Assembly: GCF_001632845.1 (NCBI RefSeq)
Contig: NZ_CP011994.1
Span: forward strand, 2,738,001-2,802,000
DNA: 64,000 nucleotides
DNA from: Ectothiorhodospira sp. BSL-9
GTDB taxonomy: Bacteria; Pseudomonadota; Gammaproteobacteria; Ectothiorhodospirales; Ectothiorhodospiraceae
Direction of reading: 5' to 3'
Below the pieces are notes generated by a model. It had not been told where the DNA came from. It saw only the letters and a list, made by a program, of their open reading frames with translations, and ran no database searches. Made by a program: the position numbers and the translations under genes. Position 1 is the first letter of the stretch, and each line of letters begins with the position of its first letter. This document shows positions 41,852 through 51,906 of the stretch, one piece after another.

Positions 41852-41897
41852 GGCTGCAAACCCCGCCCCTGACGGGCCCATGGTTTGCGGCCTTTTT
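41852..41897 (+). terminator. Hairpin with T-run upstream of thrS (terminator or attenuator)
   Basis: GGCTGCAAACC (41853-41863) pairs with GGTTTGCGGCC (41882-41892), with a nested GCCC/GGGC stem between and TTTTT directly after. It has the form of a rho-independent terminator and lies 70 bases before the thrS ATG and 85 bases after the DUF1289 gene. It could end upstream transcription or act as an attenuator in a thrS leader that begins upstream. The sequence alone does not decide. Confidence 0.7.
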
Positions 41898-41967
41898 AGT
41901 GGGGATCACCCCCGAATACAGCAACGCGCACGACCCCGCGTACAGGTCGGCGCAGGAGACTCCTGAT

Positions 41968-43899
41968 ATGCCCGTAATCACCCTTCCCGACGAAAGCCAG
42001 CGCCGCTTTGACGAACCCGTAAGCGTGGCCGATGTGGCCGCCGATATCGGTCGTGGTCTGGCCAAGGCCACCCTGGCCGGCAAGGTGGATGGTCGCCTGG
42101 TGGATGCCAGCCATCGCATCAATGAGGATGCCCGTCTGGCCATCGTCACCGACCGCGATCCTGAAGGGGTGGAAATGATCCGTCATTCCACCGCCCACCT
42201 CATGGCCCATGCTGTGAAGAGCCTGTTCCCCAGCGCCCAGGTGACCATCGGTCCGGTGATCGATGATGGCTTTTATTACGATTTCGCCTTCGAACGGCCC
42301 TTCCACCCGGAAGATCTGGAGAAGATCGAGGCCAGGATGAAGGAGCTGGCCAAGGCCGACATTCCCGTTGAGCGTCGAGTGATGCCCCGGGATGAGGCGG
42401 CGGAGTTCTTCCGTGCCCAGGGCGAGGAATACAAGGCCCGCATCATTGAGGACATCCCCCAGAACGAGGACATCTCCCTGTACACCCAGGGCGACTTCGT
42501 GGATCTGTGCCGTGGCCCCCACGTACCCAGCACCGGCAAGCTCAAGGCCTTCAAGCTGACCAAGGTGGCTGGTGCCTATTGGCGGGGCGATTCCAAAAAC
42601 GAAATGCTCCAGCGCATCTACGGCACCGCCTGGCCCAACAAGCAGCAGCTGGAAGACTACCTGCACCGCCTGGCCGAGGCGGAGCGCCGGGACCATCGTC
42701 GCATTGGCCAGGAGCTGAACCTGTTCTCGATCCAGGACGAGGCCGGCGGCGGCCTGGTGTTCTGGCACCCCAACGGGGCCCGCATCCGCCGTGTGGTGGA
42801 GCAGTTCTGGTACGACATGCATGAGCGGGCGGGCTACGAATTCCTCTACACCCCGCATATTGCCAACCTGGAACTGTGGAAGACCTCCGGTCACGCCGAC
42901 TTCTACGGCGAGTCCATGTACGAACCCATGGAAGACGATAACCAGGCCTTCCAGCTCAAACCCATGAACTGCCCGTTCCACGTGCTGGTGTACAAGGATC
43001 GTCTGCGTTCCTACCGGGATCTGCCCCTGCGCTGGGCGGAGATGGGTACGGTCTATCGCCGGGAGATGTCCGGTGCCCTGCATGGACTGATGCGGGTTCG
43101 CGGGTTCACCCAGGACGACGCCCACATCTTCTGCCGTGAGGACCAGATCGAGGATGAGATCCTGCGCATCCTGGATCTCACCCTGGATGTGCTGCGGGCC
43201 TTCGGCTTCGATGACTTTGACATCAACCTGTCCACGCGCCCCGACAAGGCGGTGGGTTCGGACCATATCTGGGAGCATGCCACCGCGGCATTGCGGGCTG
43301 CCCTGGAGAAGAAGGGCCTGGAGTATGAGCTGGATGAAGGTGGTGGCGCCTTCTATGGCCCGAAGATCGACATCAAGATCCGCGACGCCATTGGCCGTCA
43401 GTGGCAGTGCTCCACCGTGCAGCTGGATTTCAACCTGCCGGAACGGTTCGATCTGGAATATGTGGCCGATGACAATCAGCGCCGTCGTCCCATCATGGTC
43501 CACCGCGCCCTGCTGGGCTCCGTGGAACGTTTCTTCGGCGTGCTCATCGAACACTACGCTGGATCCTTCCCCCTTTGGCTGGCACCCGTGCAGGCCCAGG
43601 TGCTCACCATCACCGATCGGCAGGACGATTATGCCCGGGAAGTGGTGCAAACCCTGCGAGCGCAAGGCCTTAGAGCTGAAATGGACTTGAGAAACGAGAA
43701 GATCGGCTTTAAAATCCGCGAGCACACTTTGCAGCGGGTGCCCTACCTTCTGGTTTTGGGAGACCGGGAGATGGAAACCCGATCCGTGGCCGTAAGGTCC
43801 CGCACCGGGCAAGACCTGGGAACCATGGACCTGGATGCCCTCATCCAGCGTTTGTCCCGGGAAGTGGCAGATCGCGGCCGAACCATTGTGGAGGATTAA
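41968..43899 (+). CDS. thrS: Threonyl-tRNA synthetase
   Basis: A 643-residue class II synthetase. It has an N-terminal TGS domain ([20 protein letters not shown]), an editing domain with [16 protein letters not shown], a catalytic core with [23 protein letters not shown]-like [20 protein letters not shown] and the zinc-ligand Cys and His, and an anticodon-binding C-terminus ([19 protein letters not shown]). The ATG at 41968 gives the family length; AGGAG lies upstream. It heads the thrS-infC-rpmI-rplT-pheS-pheT-ihfA cluster. Confidence 0.98.
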   Translation: MPVITLPDESQRRFDEPVSVADVAADIGRGLAKATLAGKVDGRLVDASHRINEDARLAIVTDRDPEGVEMIRHSTAHLMAHAVKSLFPSAQVTIGPVIDDGFYYDFAFERPFHPEDLEKIEARMKELAKADIPVERRVMPRDEAAEFFRAQGEEYKARIIEDIPQNEDISLYTQGDFVDLCRGPHVPSTGKLKAFKLTKVAGAYWRGDSKNEMLQRIYGTAWPNKQQLEDYLHRLAEAERRDHRRIGQELNLFSIQDEAGGGLVFWHPNGARIRRVVEQFWYDMHERAGYEFLYTPHIANLELWKTSGHADFYGESMYEPMEDDNQAFQLKPMNCPFHVLVYKDRLRSYRDLPLRWAEMGTVYRREMSGALHGLMRVRGFTQDDAHIFCREDQIEDEILRILDLTLDVLRAFGFDDFDINLSTRPDKAVGSDHIWEHATAALRAALEKKGLEYELDEGGGAFYGPKIDIKIRDAIGRQWQCSTVQLDFNLPERFDLEYVADDNQRRRPIMVHRALLGSVERFFGVLIEHYAGSFPLWLAPVQAQVLTITDRQDDYAREVVQTLRAQGLRAEMDLRNEKIGFKIREHTLQRVPYLLVLGDREMETRSVAVRSRTGQDLGTMDLDALIQRLSREVADRGRTIVED

Positions 43900-43902
43900 A
43901 GT

Positions 43903-44421
43903 ATCAGCGCTGGAAAAGAGAACCGACTGAACGAGCAGATCAGCGTCCCGCAGGTCCGCCTCATCGCCGAGGACGGAGAAAACCTGGGGGTCATGCAGAC
44001 TCGCGACGCCATGAAGATTGCCGAAGAGGCTGAACTCGACCTGGTCGAGATCGTGCCCACCGCAGATCCACCGGTTTGCCGGGTAATGGATTACGGCAAG
44101 TTCAAGTTCGAGCTGAGCAAGAAGACGCAAGCTGCCAAGAAGAATCAGAAACAGGTTCAGATCAAGGAAGTGAAGTTTCGCCCGGGCACCGATGAGGGCG
44201 ACTATAACGTCAAGATCCGAAATCTCACCCGGTTTCTGGAACACGGCGACAAGTGCAAGGTCACCATCCGCTTCCGTGGTCGTGAAATGGCCCACCAGGA
44301 ATTGGGCGGCAAGCTGCTGGACCGGATCGAGAAGGATCTGGAAGAGCTTGCCACCGTGGAGCAGCGGCCCAAGATGGAAGGTCGCCAGATGATCATGGTG
44401 CTCGGCCCGAAGAAGAAGTGA
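43903..44421 (+). CDS. infC: Translation initiation factor IF-3
   Basis: A 172-residue IF3, which keeps 30S subunits free and checks the start codon. The protein reads [40 protein letters not shown], the linker and [20 protein letters not shown]. The start is taken as ATC at 43903: GGAGG lies eight bases upstream and no ATG, GTG or TTG fits near the conserved N-terminus. E. coli infC also uses a rare start codon (AUU), through which IF3 represses its own translation. The gene begins three bases after thrS. Confidence 0.93.
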   Translation: MSAGKENRLNEQISVPQVRLIAEDGENLGVMQTRDAMKIAEEAELDLVEIVPTADPPVCRVMDYGKFKFELSKKTQAAKKNQKQVQIKEVKFRPGTDEGDYNVKIRNLTRFLEHGDKCKVTIRFRGREMAHQELGGKLLDRIEKDLEELATVEQRPKMEGRQMIMVLGPKKK

Positions 44422-44509
44422 TGAATAAAACGGATGCACGGGTTCCGGTACACCTGTGTGTCCTGATCAACAGGACCGCCGTGAAGGCGGCCTTACCAGG
44501 AGTTCGAAG

Positions 44510-44707
44510 ATGCCGAAGATGAAGACCAACCGGGGCGCCGCCAAGCGCTTCACCAAGACCGGGGCGGGCGCGTTCAAGCGCGGCCAGTCCCATCGTCGTC
44601 ACATCCTGACGAAGAAGAGCACCAAGCGTAAGCGCCATTTGCGCGCGGCCTCCCATGTCCATCCTTCGGATGTGGCTGCCGTTCGCCAGATGCTGCCCCA
44701 CCGCTAA
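44510..44707 (+). CDS. rpmI: 50S ribosomal protein L35
   Basis: A 65-residue basic protein starting [20 protein letters not shown] and ending RQMLPHR, the usual L35 sequence and length. The 88-base gap after infC contains two small hairpins (GTCCTGATCAACAGGAC and CCGCCGTGAAGGCGG). In E. coli this region is the translational operator bound by L20; a similar control is plausible here. Confidence 0.97.
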   Translation: MPKMKTNRGAAKRFTKTGAGAFKRGQSHRRHILTKKSTKRKRHLRAASHVHPSDVAAVRQMLPHR

Positions 44708-44734
44708 ACCGATTCTTCATCAGGAGTACGAGAG

Positions 44735-45088
44735 ATGCCCCGAGTCAAAAGAGGTGTAACCGCCCACGCCCGGCACAAAAAGGTGCTGAAGAAGGCGAAG
44801 GGTTACTATGGTGCCCGCGGTAACGTCTATCGCGTTGCTGTCCAGGCCGTCACCAAGGCCGGTCAGTATGCCTATCGCGACCGTCGTCAGCGTAAGCGCC
44901 AGTTCCGCGCCCTGTGGATTGCCCGTATCAATGCGGCTGCCCGCCAGTTCGACCTGTCCTACAGCCGCATGATTCACGGCCTGGACAAGGCTGGAATCGA
45001 AATCGACCGCAAGGTGCTGGCCGATCTGGCCGTGCATGACATTGCCGCTTTCGGTCGCATTGCCGAAAAGGCCAAGGCTGCCCTTTAA
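44735..45088 (+). CDS. rplT: 50S ribosomal protein L20
   Basis: A 117-residue L20 starting [20 protein letters not shown], with [20 protein letters not shown] and [21 protein letters not shown]20 is needed for 50S assembly and in E. coli represses the rpmI-rplT mRNA. CAGGAG lies upstream. A strong terminator-like hairpin follows 28 bases after the stop. Confidence 0.98.
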   Translation: MPRVKRGVTAHARHKKVLKKAKGYYGARGNVYRVAVQAVTKAGQYAYRDRRQRKRQFRALWIARINAAARQFDLSYSRMIHGLDKAGIEIDRKVLADLAVHDIAAFGRIAEKAKAAL

Positions 45089-46198
<1,110 letters not shown>

Positions 46199-46215
46199 TT
46201 AAAGGGTAGTCATTC

Positions 46216-48594
46216 ATGAGAATCAGCAATCATTGGCTCGGCCAGTGGGTGGACCATGGCCTGACCGTGGAAGAACTGGGGCATCGCCTGACCATGGCCG
46301 GCCTGGAACTGGATGCCATCGAACCCGCGGCCGGTTCGTTTACCGGTGTTGTGGTGGGGCAGGTGCTCTCGGTGAAGCCGCATCCGGACGCCGATAAACT
46401 GCGTCTGTGCCTGGTGAACGATGGCGGCGGCGAACCGGTACCCGTGGTCTGTGGTGCCCCCAATGTCTACGAGGGGATGAAGGTTCCCTTTGCGCCGGTG
46501 GGTGCCACGCTGCCCAATGATTTCAAGCTCAAGAAGGTCAAGCTACGGGGTGCCCCATCCCACGGGATGCTCTGCTCTGCCCGTGAACTGGGCCTGTCCG
46601 AGGCCAGCGATGGCCTGATGGAACTGCCGGCGGATACGTCCGTGGGGCAGGACCTGCGCGAACTCCTCAGCCTGGATGACCAGATTCTTGAGGTGGACCT
46701 GACTCCCAACCGGGCCGACTGCCTGAGCCTGTCGGGGGTCGCCCGTGAGGTGGCCACCCTGACGAAGAAGCCACTCAAGGCCGTGGAAACCACGCCGGTT
46801 GAGGCCGCCTGCGATGACACCTTCCCGGTGCGCCTGGATGCCCCCGCGGACTGCCCCCGTTACGCCGGCAGGGTGGTGCGTGGCGTGGACGCCACCGCAC
46901 CCACGCCCATCTGGATGCAGGAAAGGCTGCGCCGCGCTGGTATCCGCAGTCTGGGGCCCCTGGTGGATGTGACCAATTACGTGATGCTGGAACTGGGTCA
47001 GCCCATGCATGCCTTCGATCTGTCGGTATTGCGGGGCACCCTCATCGTGCGCCGGGCCCATGAGGGCGAAGTGCTCAAGCTTCTGGATGCGAAGGATCTC
47101 ACCCTGAGCGGTGATGATCTGGTGATCGCCGACGAGCAGAAGTGCCTGGCCCTGGCGGGCATCATGGGCGGTGCGACCAGCGGAGTGACCGACGCTACCC
47201 GGGATGTCTTCCTGGAATCGGCCCACTTTGCCCCCATGGCAGTGGCGGGTCGGGCCCGTCACCATGGTTTGCATACCGATTCCTCCCATCGTTTTGAACG
47301 GGGTGTGGATCCTGAACTGCCGTCCCGGGCCCTGGAACGTGCCACGCAGCTGCTCTGTGAGATTGCTGGAGGGCAGCCGGGGCCCGCACAGGTTACCCAG
47401 AGTGAAGGGCATCTTCCGGTGCGCAACACGATCGAATTTCGGCCTGTGCGTACCAATGAGTTGCTGGGTGCGGACATCAGCCCGCAGGCCATGCAGGAGA
47501 TCCTGACCCGTCTGGGCTGCCAGGTAAACGATGCGCAGACCTCCTGGCAGGTGACCCCCCCGTCGTTCCGCTTCGATCTGGCCATCGAGGCAGATCTGGT
47601 GGAAGAGATTGCCCGGGTACACGGTTACGACGATCTGCCCACTCAACTGCCTGCGGTACAACCCCAGGTGACCTGGCTGGACGAGGCGCGGGTGCCGGCG
47701 CGTCGCATGCGTGCCTGCCTGACGGATCTGGGTTATCTGGAGGCAGTGACCTTCAGCTTTGTGGATCAGGAGTTGCAGGCCCGCTTTGCCCCGGGCGTGG
47801 CCCCGTTGAAGCTCGCCAATCCCATCTCCTCGGAGTTGGCGGTGATGCGTACCAGTTTGTGGCCGGGGCTGGTGAAGGCGGCACAATACAATCTCAATCG
47901 CCAGCAGGAGCGCTTGCGCCTGTTCGAAATCGGCCTGAGTTTTGTGCCCGAAGGTAATGAGCTCAAACAGGAAAAGATGATTGCAGGGCTGGTCTGTGGC
48001 CCGGCATGGCCCAATCAGTGGGGACAGCCGGACCGCACCGCCGACTTCTTCGACATGAAGGGGGATGTGGAGTCTCTGCTGGGGCTGGCTGGCCTGGAGC
48101 GACGCGTGCAATGGCAGGCCTGTGAGCATCCGGCCCTGCATCCCGGTCAGTCCGCCGAGCTGCGCCTGGATGGCCAGGTCGTCGGTTGGGCAGGCACCCT
48201 GAGCCCGGACCTGGAAGACTGGCTGGACCTGGACACCAGCATGTATCTGTTCGAGTTGAAGCTGGAGGCCATCAGCCGGGGTCACGTGCCCAGGTTCCGG
48301 GGGCAGAGCCGGTTCCCGGCCATCCGTCGGGACCTGGCAGTGCTGGTGGATGAGGCCGTGCCGGCCGCCCGGGTGGTGCAGGTGATCGAGTCCATGGACT
48401 ACAGCGCCCTTCAACAGGTGAGCCTGTTCGATGTGTATACCGGAAAAGGTGTACCTGAAGGAAGAAAAAGCCTGGCTTTGGGCTTGATTTTACAGGATTT
48501 ATCCAGCACTCTAACCGACAGTCAGGTGGACGACATGATCGCTGCTGTCGTGGACAAATTACAAAAAGAGGTTGGGGCGACCCTCAGGGCTTGA
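46216..48594 (+). CDS. pheT: Phenylalanyl-tRNA synthetase beta subunit
   Basis: A 792-residue protein of normal length. Domains in order are the EMAP-like tRNA-binding domain (VVGQVLSVKPHPDADKLRLC), the B3/B4 editing region, the B5 DNA-binding-like domain (FRPVRTNELLGADISPQAMQ), the catalytic-like core (DLVEEIARVHGYDDLPTQLP) and the C-terminal FDX-ACB anticodon-binding domain (FPAIRRDLAVLVDEAVPAAR). It starts 17 bases after pheS. Confidence 0.98.
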   Translation: MRISNHWLGQWVDHGLTVEELGHRLTMAGLELDAIEPAAGSFTGVVVGQVLSVKPHPDADKLRLCLVNDGGGEPVPVVCGAPNVYEGMKVPFAPVGATLPNDFKLKKVKLRGAPSHGMLCSARELGLSEASDGLMELPADTSVGQDLRELLSLDDQILEVDLTPNRADCLSLSGVAREVATLTKKPLKAVETTPVEAACDDTFPVRLDAPADCPRYAGRVVRGVDATAPTPIWMQERLRRAGIRSLGPLVDVTNYVMLELGQPMHAFDLSVLRGTLIVRRAHEGEVLKLLDAKDLTLSGDDLVIADEQKCLALAGIMGGATSGVTDATRDVFLESAHFAPMAVAGRARHHGLHTDSSHRFERGVDPELPSRALERATQLLCEIAGGQPGPAQVTQSEGHLPVRNTIEFRPVRTNELLGADISPQAMQEILTRLGCQVNDAQTSWQVTPPSFRFDLAIEADLVEEIARVHGYDDLPTQLPAVQPQVTWLDEARVPARRMRACLTDLGYLEAVTFSFVDQELQARFAPGVAPLKLANPISSELAVMRTSLWPGLVKAAQYNLNRQQERLRLFEIGLSFVPEGNELKQEKMIAGLVCGPAWPNQWGQPDRTADFFDMKGDVESLLGLAGLERRVQWQACEHPALHPGQSAELRLDGQVVGWAGTLSPDLEDWLDLDTSMYLFELKLEAISRGHVPRFRGQSRFPAIRRDLAVLVDEAVPAARVVQVIESMDYSALQQVSLFDVYTGKGVPEGRKSLALGLILQDLSSTLTDSQVDDMIAAVVDKLQKEVGATLRA

Positions 48595-48597
48595 GCA

Positions 48598-48897
48598 ATG
48601 GCACTGACCAAGGCGGAAATGGCAGAGCAACTCTTCGATGAGTTGGGGCTCAACAAGCGTGAGGCCAAGGAACTCGTCGAGTTGTTCTTTGAGGAAGTGC
48701 GCACTGCGCTGGAGCGAGGCGAACAGGTAAAATTGTCGGGTTTCGGCAATTTTACGCTTCGCGACAAGAACCAGCGTCCCGGGCGAAATCCCAAGACAGG
48801 CGAAGAGATCCCGATATCTGCCCGCCGCGTGGTGACTTTCCGCCCCGGGCAAAAACTCAAGGCGAGGGTCGAGTCTTATGCTGGAAGCGGGCAATAA
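48598..48897 (+). CDS. ihfA: Integration host factor alpha subunit
   Basis: A 99-residue HU/IHF-family protein: [40 protein letters not shown] with the DNA-intercalating proline arm, [20 protein letters not shown]. With IhfB it bends DNA sharply and serves in replication, transcription and transposition. It starts three bases after pheT and overlaps the MerR-type gene by 20 bases. Confidence 0.97.
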   Translation: MALTKAEMAEQLFDELGLNKREAKELVELFFEEVRTALERGEQVKLSGFGNFTLRDKNQRPGRNPKTGEEIPISARRVVTFRPGQKLKARVESYAGSGQ

Positions 48898-49261
48898 CAG
48901 CGAACTGCCGGCCATCCCCGGCAAGCGCTATTTCACCATCGGCGAGGTCAGCGAGCTGTGTGGGGTGAAGCCCCATGTGCTGCGCTACTGGGAGCAGGAA
49001 TTCCCATCCCTCAAGCCGGTCAAGCGCCGCGGCAACCGTCGTTACTATCAGCGTCAGGATGTCATCCTGATTCGCCAGATCCGCAGTCTGCTCTACGAGC
49101 AGGGTTACACCATCGGTGGAGCCCGGCAGAAACTCTCCGGCCAGGAAGCCAAGGAAGACACCACCCAGAGCCAGCAGATCATCCGCCAGATGCGTATCGA
49201 GCTGGAGGAGGTACTGCAGATCCTCAAGCAGAAACCACCCCAGTCGGGTGAGCATAAATAG
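48878..49261 (+). CDS. MerR-family transcriptional regulator
   Basis: A 127-residue regulator with a MerR winged helix ([20 protein letters not shown], then [19 protein letters not shown]) and a C-terminal dimerisation helix ([18 protein letters not shown]). It lacks the effector-binding cysteines of metal sensors. A MerR-type gene directly after ihfA is a common gammaproteobacterial arrangement. The ATG lies inside the ihfA 3' end. Confidence 0.92.
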   Translation: MLEAGNNSELPAIPGKRYFTIGEVSELCGVKPHVLRYWEQEFPSLKPVKRRGNRRYYQRQDVILIRQIRSLLYEQGYTIGGARQKLSGQEAKEDTTQSQQIIRQMRIELEEVLQILKQKPPQSGEHK

Positions 49262-49276
49262 GCCGGCATAGCCCCT

Positions 49277-49304
49277 TCCCAAGTCGACCTGAGTTCCCTA
49301 TAAT
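49277..49304 (+). promoter_or_regulatory. Promoter of tRNA-Pro
   Basis: A perfect -10 hexamer TATAAT at 49299-49304, with TTCCCA at 49277-49282 at a 16-base spacing as a weak -35. A GC-rich stretch follows, and the tRNA begins 12 bases after the -10. Confidence 0.7.
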
Positions 49305-49316
49305 GCGGCACTTCTT

Positions 49317-49395
<79 letters not shown>

Positions 49396-49402
49396 AGTCC
49401 TC

Positions 49403-49430
49403 AAAAAGCCCGGCCTTGCCGGGCTTTTTT
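49403..49430 (+). terminator. Terminator of tRNA-Pro
   Basis: AAAAGCCCGGC pairs with GCCGGGCTTTT around a CTT loop, and TT follows. A strong rho-independent terminator ten bases after the tRNA and just before ampG. Confidence 0.92.
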
Positions 49431-49443
49431 GATTCGGCCTCTG

Positions 49444-50805
49444 ATGAACACCCCTCATACTCAACGCAGCTGGCGCAGTGCCTTTGCCGTCTATCGCCAT
49501 CCCCGGGTGATCGGCATGCTGTTCCTGGGGTTTGCCGCCGGTCTGCCGCTGCTGCTGGTGGGCGGCACCTTCACTGCCTGGTTGCGTGACCTGGGGGTGG
49601 AGCTGGCAGCCATCGGCTTTCTCAGCTGGGTGGGCATGGCCCATTCCATCAAGATCTTCTGGGCCCCGGTGGTGGACCGGCTGGCGTTGCCCCTGCTCAC
49701 CCGCTGGTTTGGACGGCGCAGGGCCTGGATGCTCCTGGCGCAGGTGGTGATTGGTGGTTCGTTGCTGGGCATGGCCCTGACCGATCCCACCCAGCATCTG
49801 TGGCTGGTGGCCGTCTGGGCCGTGCTGGCCGCCTTCGGTTCCGCCACCCAGGATATCGCCATTGATGCCTATCGCATCGAGGCAGTCACTCGGGATCGAC
49901 AGGGCGCCATGGCGGCCTCCTACATCTTCGGTTATCGGGTGGCCCTGCTGGCCGCCGGGGCCGGGGCCCTGCATCTGGCCGCCGTGGGTAACTGGAGCAT
50001 TGCCTATGGCGTGATGGGGCTGCTCATGGGGGTGGGCCTGATCACCACGCTCATCATCCGCGAACCCGAGGTCACCGTGGATCAGACCACCCAGCGCATG
50101 GAACAGCGGGTGGTGGACTATCTGCAGCGCACCCGCCATCAGGGCTGGCGTCGGGGGCTGACCGCCTGGTTCATTGGTGCGGTGATCTGCCCCTTTGCCG
50201 ATTTCATGAAACGTTTCGGCTGGGTGGCGTTGCTGATCCTTTTGTTCATCGGCACCTTCCGCATCAGCGATATCTTCATGGGGGTGATGGCCAACCCCTT
50301 CTATCTGGACCTGGGTTTCACCAAGACCCAGATCGCCAATGTGGCCGCAGCCTTTGGGCTGGCCATGACGCTCACGGGGGCGGCCCTGGGCGGCCTTCTG
50401 GTGGTGCGCTATGGCATCATGCGCATGCTCATCTTCACCGCCTTTCTGGCCCCGATCACCAATCTGACCTTCTCCTGGCTGGCCATGCTCGGCCCCGAGA
50501 CGTATGGCCTGGTGGTGGCCATCATGGCGGACAACATCAGTGGTGGACTGGCCATCTCGGTGTTCATCGCCTATCTCTCCAGCCTCACCAATACGGCCTA
50601 TACAGCGACCCAGTACGCCCTGTTCAGCTCCCTGATGACCCTGCCCGGGCAGTTCCTGGCCGGATTCACCGGTCTGCTGGTGGAGCATATTGACTGGTTC
50701 TGGTTTTTCGTCTCCTCGGCCCTGATCGGCATACCGGCGATCGTGCTGGCCTTTGTGCTGGCGCGCTGGGCCAACCCGGACAGGATTGAACAGCCCGGCA
50801 AATAA
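49444..50805 (+). CDS. ampG: AmpG-family muropeptide MFS permease
   Basis: A 453-residue major-facilitator protein with about 12-14 membrane segments. AmpG-type signatures include [56 protein letters not shown] and [20 protein letters not shown]. AmpG imports GlcNAc-anhydromuropeptides for cell-wall recycling. The ATG at 49444 lies after the tRNA terminator; longer frames run back into the tRNA and are rejected. Confidence 0.9.
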   Translation: MNTPHTQRSWRSAFAVYRHPRVIGMLFLGFAAGLPLLLVGGTFTAWLRDLGVELAAIGFLSWVGMAHSIKIFWAPVVDRLALPLLTRWFGRRRAWMLLAQVVIGGSLLGMALTDPTQHLWLVAVWAVLAAFGSATQDIAIDAYRIEAVTRDRQGAMAASYIFGYRVALLAAGAGALHLAAVGNWSIAYGVMGLLMGVGLITTLIIREPEVTVDQTTQRMEQRVVDYLQRTRHQGWRRGLTAWFIGAVICPFADFMKRFGWVALLILLFIGTFRISDIFMGVMANPFYLDLGFTKTQIANVAAAFGLAMTLTGAALGGLLVVRYGIMRMLIFTAFLAPITNLTFSWLAMLGPETYGLVVAIMADNISGGLAISVFIAYLSSLTNTAYTATQYALFSSLMTLPGQFLAGFTGLLVEHIDWFWFFVSSALIGIPAIVLAFVLARWANPDRIEQPGK

Positions 50806-50856
50806 ATCCAGCGCACCTTGCACGCCCCTTATCCCGCGCACTCATCAGGAGCCGCC

Positions 50857-51906
50857 GTGACCCAACCCACACTGCACCTGTTCATCCCCGGTCTGCTGCA
50901 CAAGGTGCCGGAATGGCTCGCATCCTATGGAGAGGTGGGACGCTACCCGGCGTTGGAATGGCTGTTGTCCAGGGGGGATCTGCATCCCACCCGGGACTTG
51001 CCCCGCGAGACGGCCCTGTGTCGGCTCTTTGGTATCAGCGAAGGCATACCCGCCGGCGCCCTGACACGCATGGCCTGCCATCCCGACGAACCGCTCACCG
51101 GCCACTGGCTGTGTGCGGAACCCGTGTACCTGGAGGCGGGCATCGACGACCTGGTGCTGACGGAGGCCTCCCAACTGAATCTGTCATGGCCTGAGGCCGA
51201 GGCACTGGCGACGCTGGTGAATGAACATTTCACGCATCGACCCTGGACCCTGGAGGTCTCGGCGCCTGACCACTGGCATATTCATCTCCCAGGCGATGCG
51301 GGTCCGGGTCTGGAAACCACGCCGCTCTCGGCGGCGGCCGGCCAGCGCATCGGTCGACTTTTGCCCAGGAAGGGCCCCCATGCCAACGCCTGGCTGCAGG
51401 ATCTGAATGAATTGCAGATGCTGTTGTATCCCGCCCCGGTAAACCAGGAGCGGGAAGGACAGGGCCGCAAACCCATCAACAGCCTCTGGATCTGGGGTCA
51501 GGATCCCCTGCCATCGACGCCGGCCCAGGCGCCGCTGGCCGCCGCATTCGGTCAGGGCCGGTTGCTTGAGGGGCTATGCCAGTGGGGCCAGGTGTCCTGC
51601 CAGCCGCTCCCTGAAAATGCTCATGCCGTGCTGGAAGGCAGCAGGGGGGATGAGCACCTGGTGGTCCTGGAGGATCTATGGGCTGCGGCAGCCTACGACG
51701 ACATCGAGGGGTGGCGAAAGGGCATGGAGGTTCTTGAGCGGCAGTGGTTCGAGCCGCTTCTCAAGGCCATCCAGCAGGGGAGAGTGCGCAGTCTTCAGGT
51801 GCATGCCGGGGATGGCATGGTTGCCGTTATGGGCCCCACGGTGCGCTGGCAGTTCTGGCGTCGCCCCCGCTCATTGAATGACCTGCTGGGAGGTAACACC
51901 CCATGA
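50857..51906 (+). CDS. RpfE-like protein
   Basis: A 349-residue soluble protein. It begins TQPTLHLFIPGLLHKVPEWL from a GTG at 50857 behind CAGGAG and includes LNELQMLLYPAPVNQEREGQ, PINSLWIWGQDPLP and GRVRSLQVHAGDGMVAVMGP. It resembles the uncharacterised regulatory RpfE-type proteins whose gene is next to recJ in Xanthomonas and related bacteria; the LYPHPVN-like and SLWFWG-like motifs are recalled family features. The function is not established. It overlaps recJ by ATGA. Confidence 0.75.
   Translation: MTQPTLHLFIPGLLHKVPEWLASYGEVGRYPALEWLLSRGDLHPTRDLPRETALCRLFGISEGIPAGALTRMACHPDEPLTGHWLCAEPVYLEAGIDDLVLTEASQLNLSWPEAEALATLVNEHFTHRPWTLEVSAPDHWHIHLPGDAGPGLETTPLSAAAGQRIGRLLPRKGPHANAWLQDLNELQMLLYPAPVNQEREGQGRKPINSLWIWGQDPLPSTPAQAPLAAAFGQGRLLEGLCQWGQVSCQPLPENAHAVLEGSRGDEHLVVLEDLWAAAAYDDIEGWRKGMEVLERQWFEPLLKAIQQGRVRSLQVHAGDGMVAVMGPTVRWQFWRRPRSLNDLLGGNTP

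Noticed and set aside
41896-44439. Very long minus-strand open frame opposite thrS and infC
   Set aside because: Same reason: it mirrors two conserved genes and has low-complexity, shadow-type composition.
46543-48414. Minus-strand open frame opposite pheT
   Set aside because: Antisense shadow of pheT with no start signal or recognisable motif.
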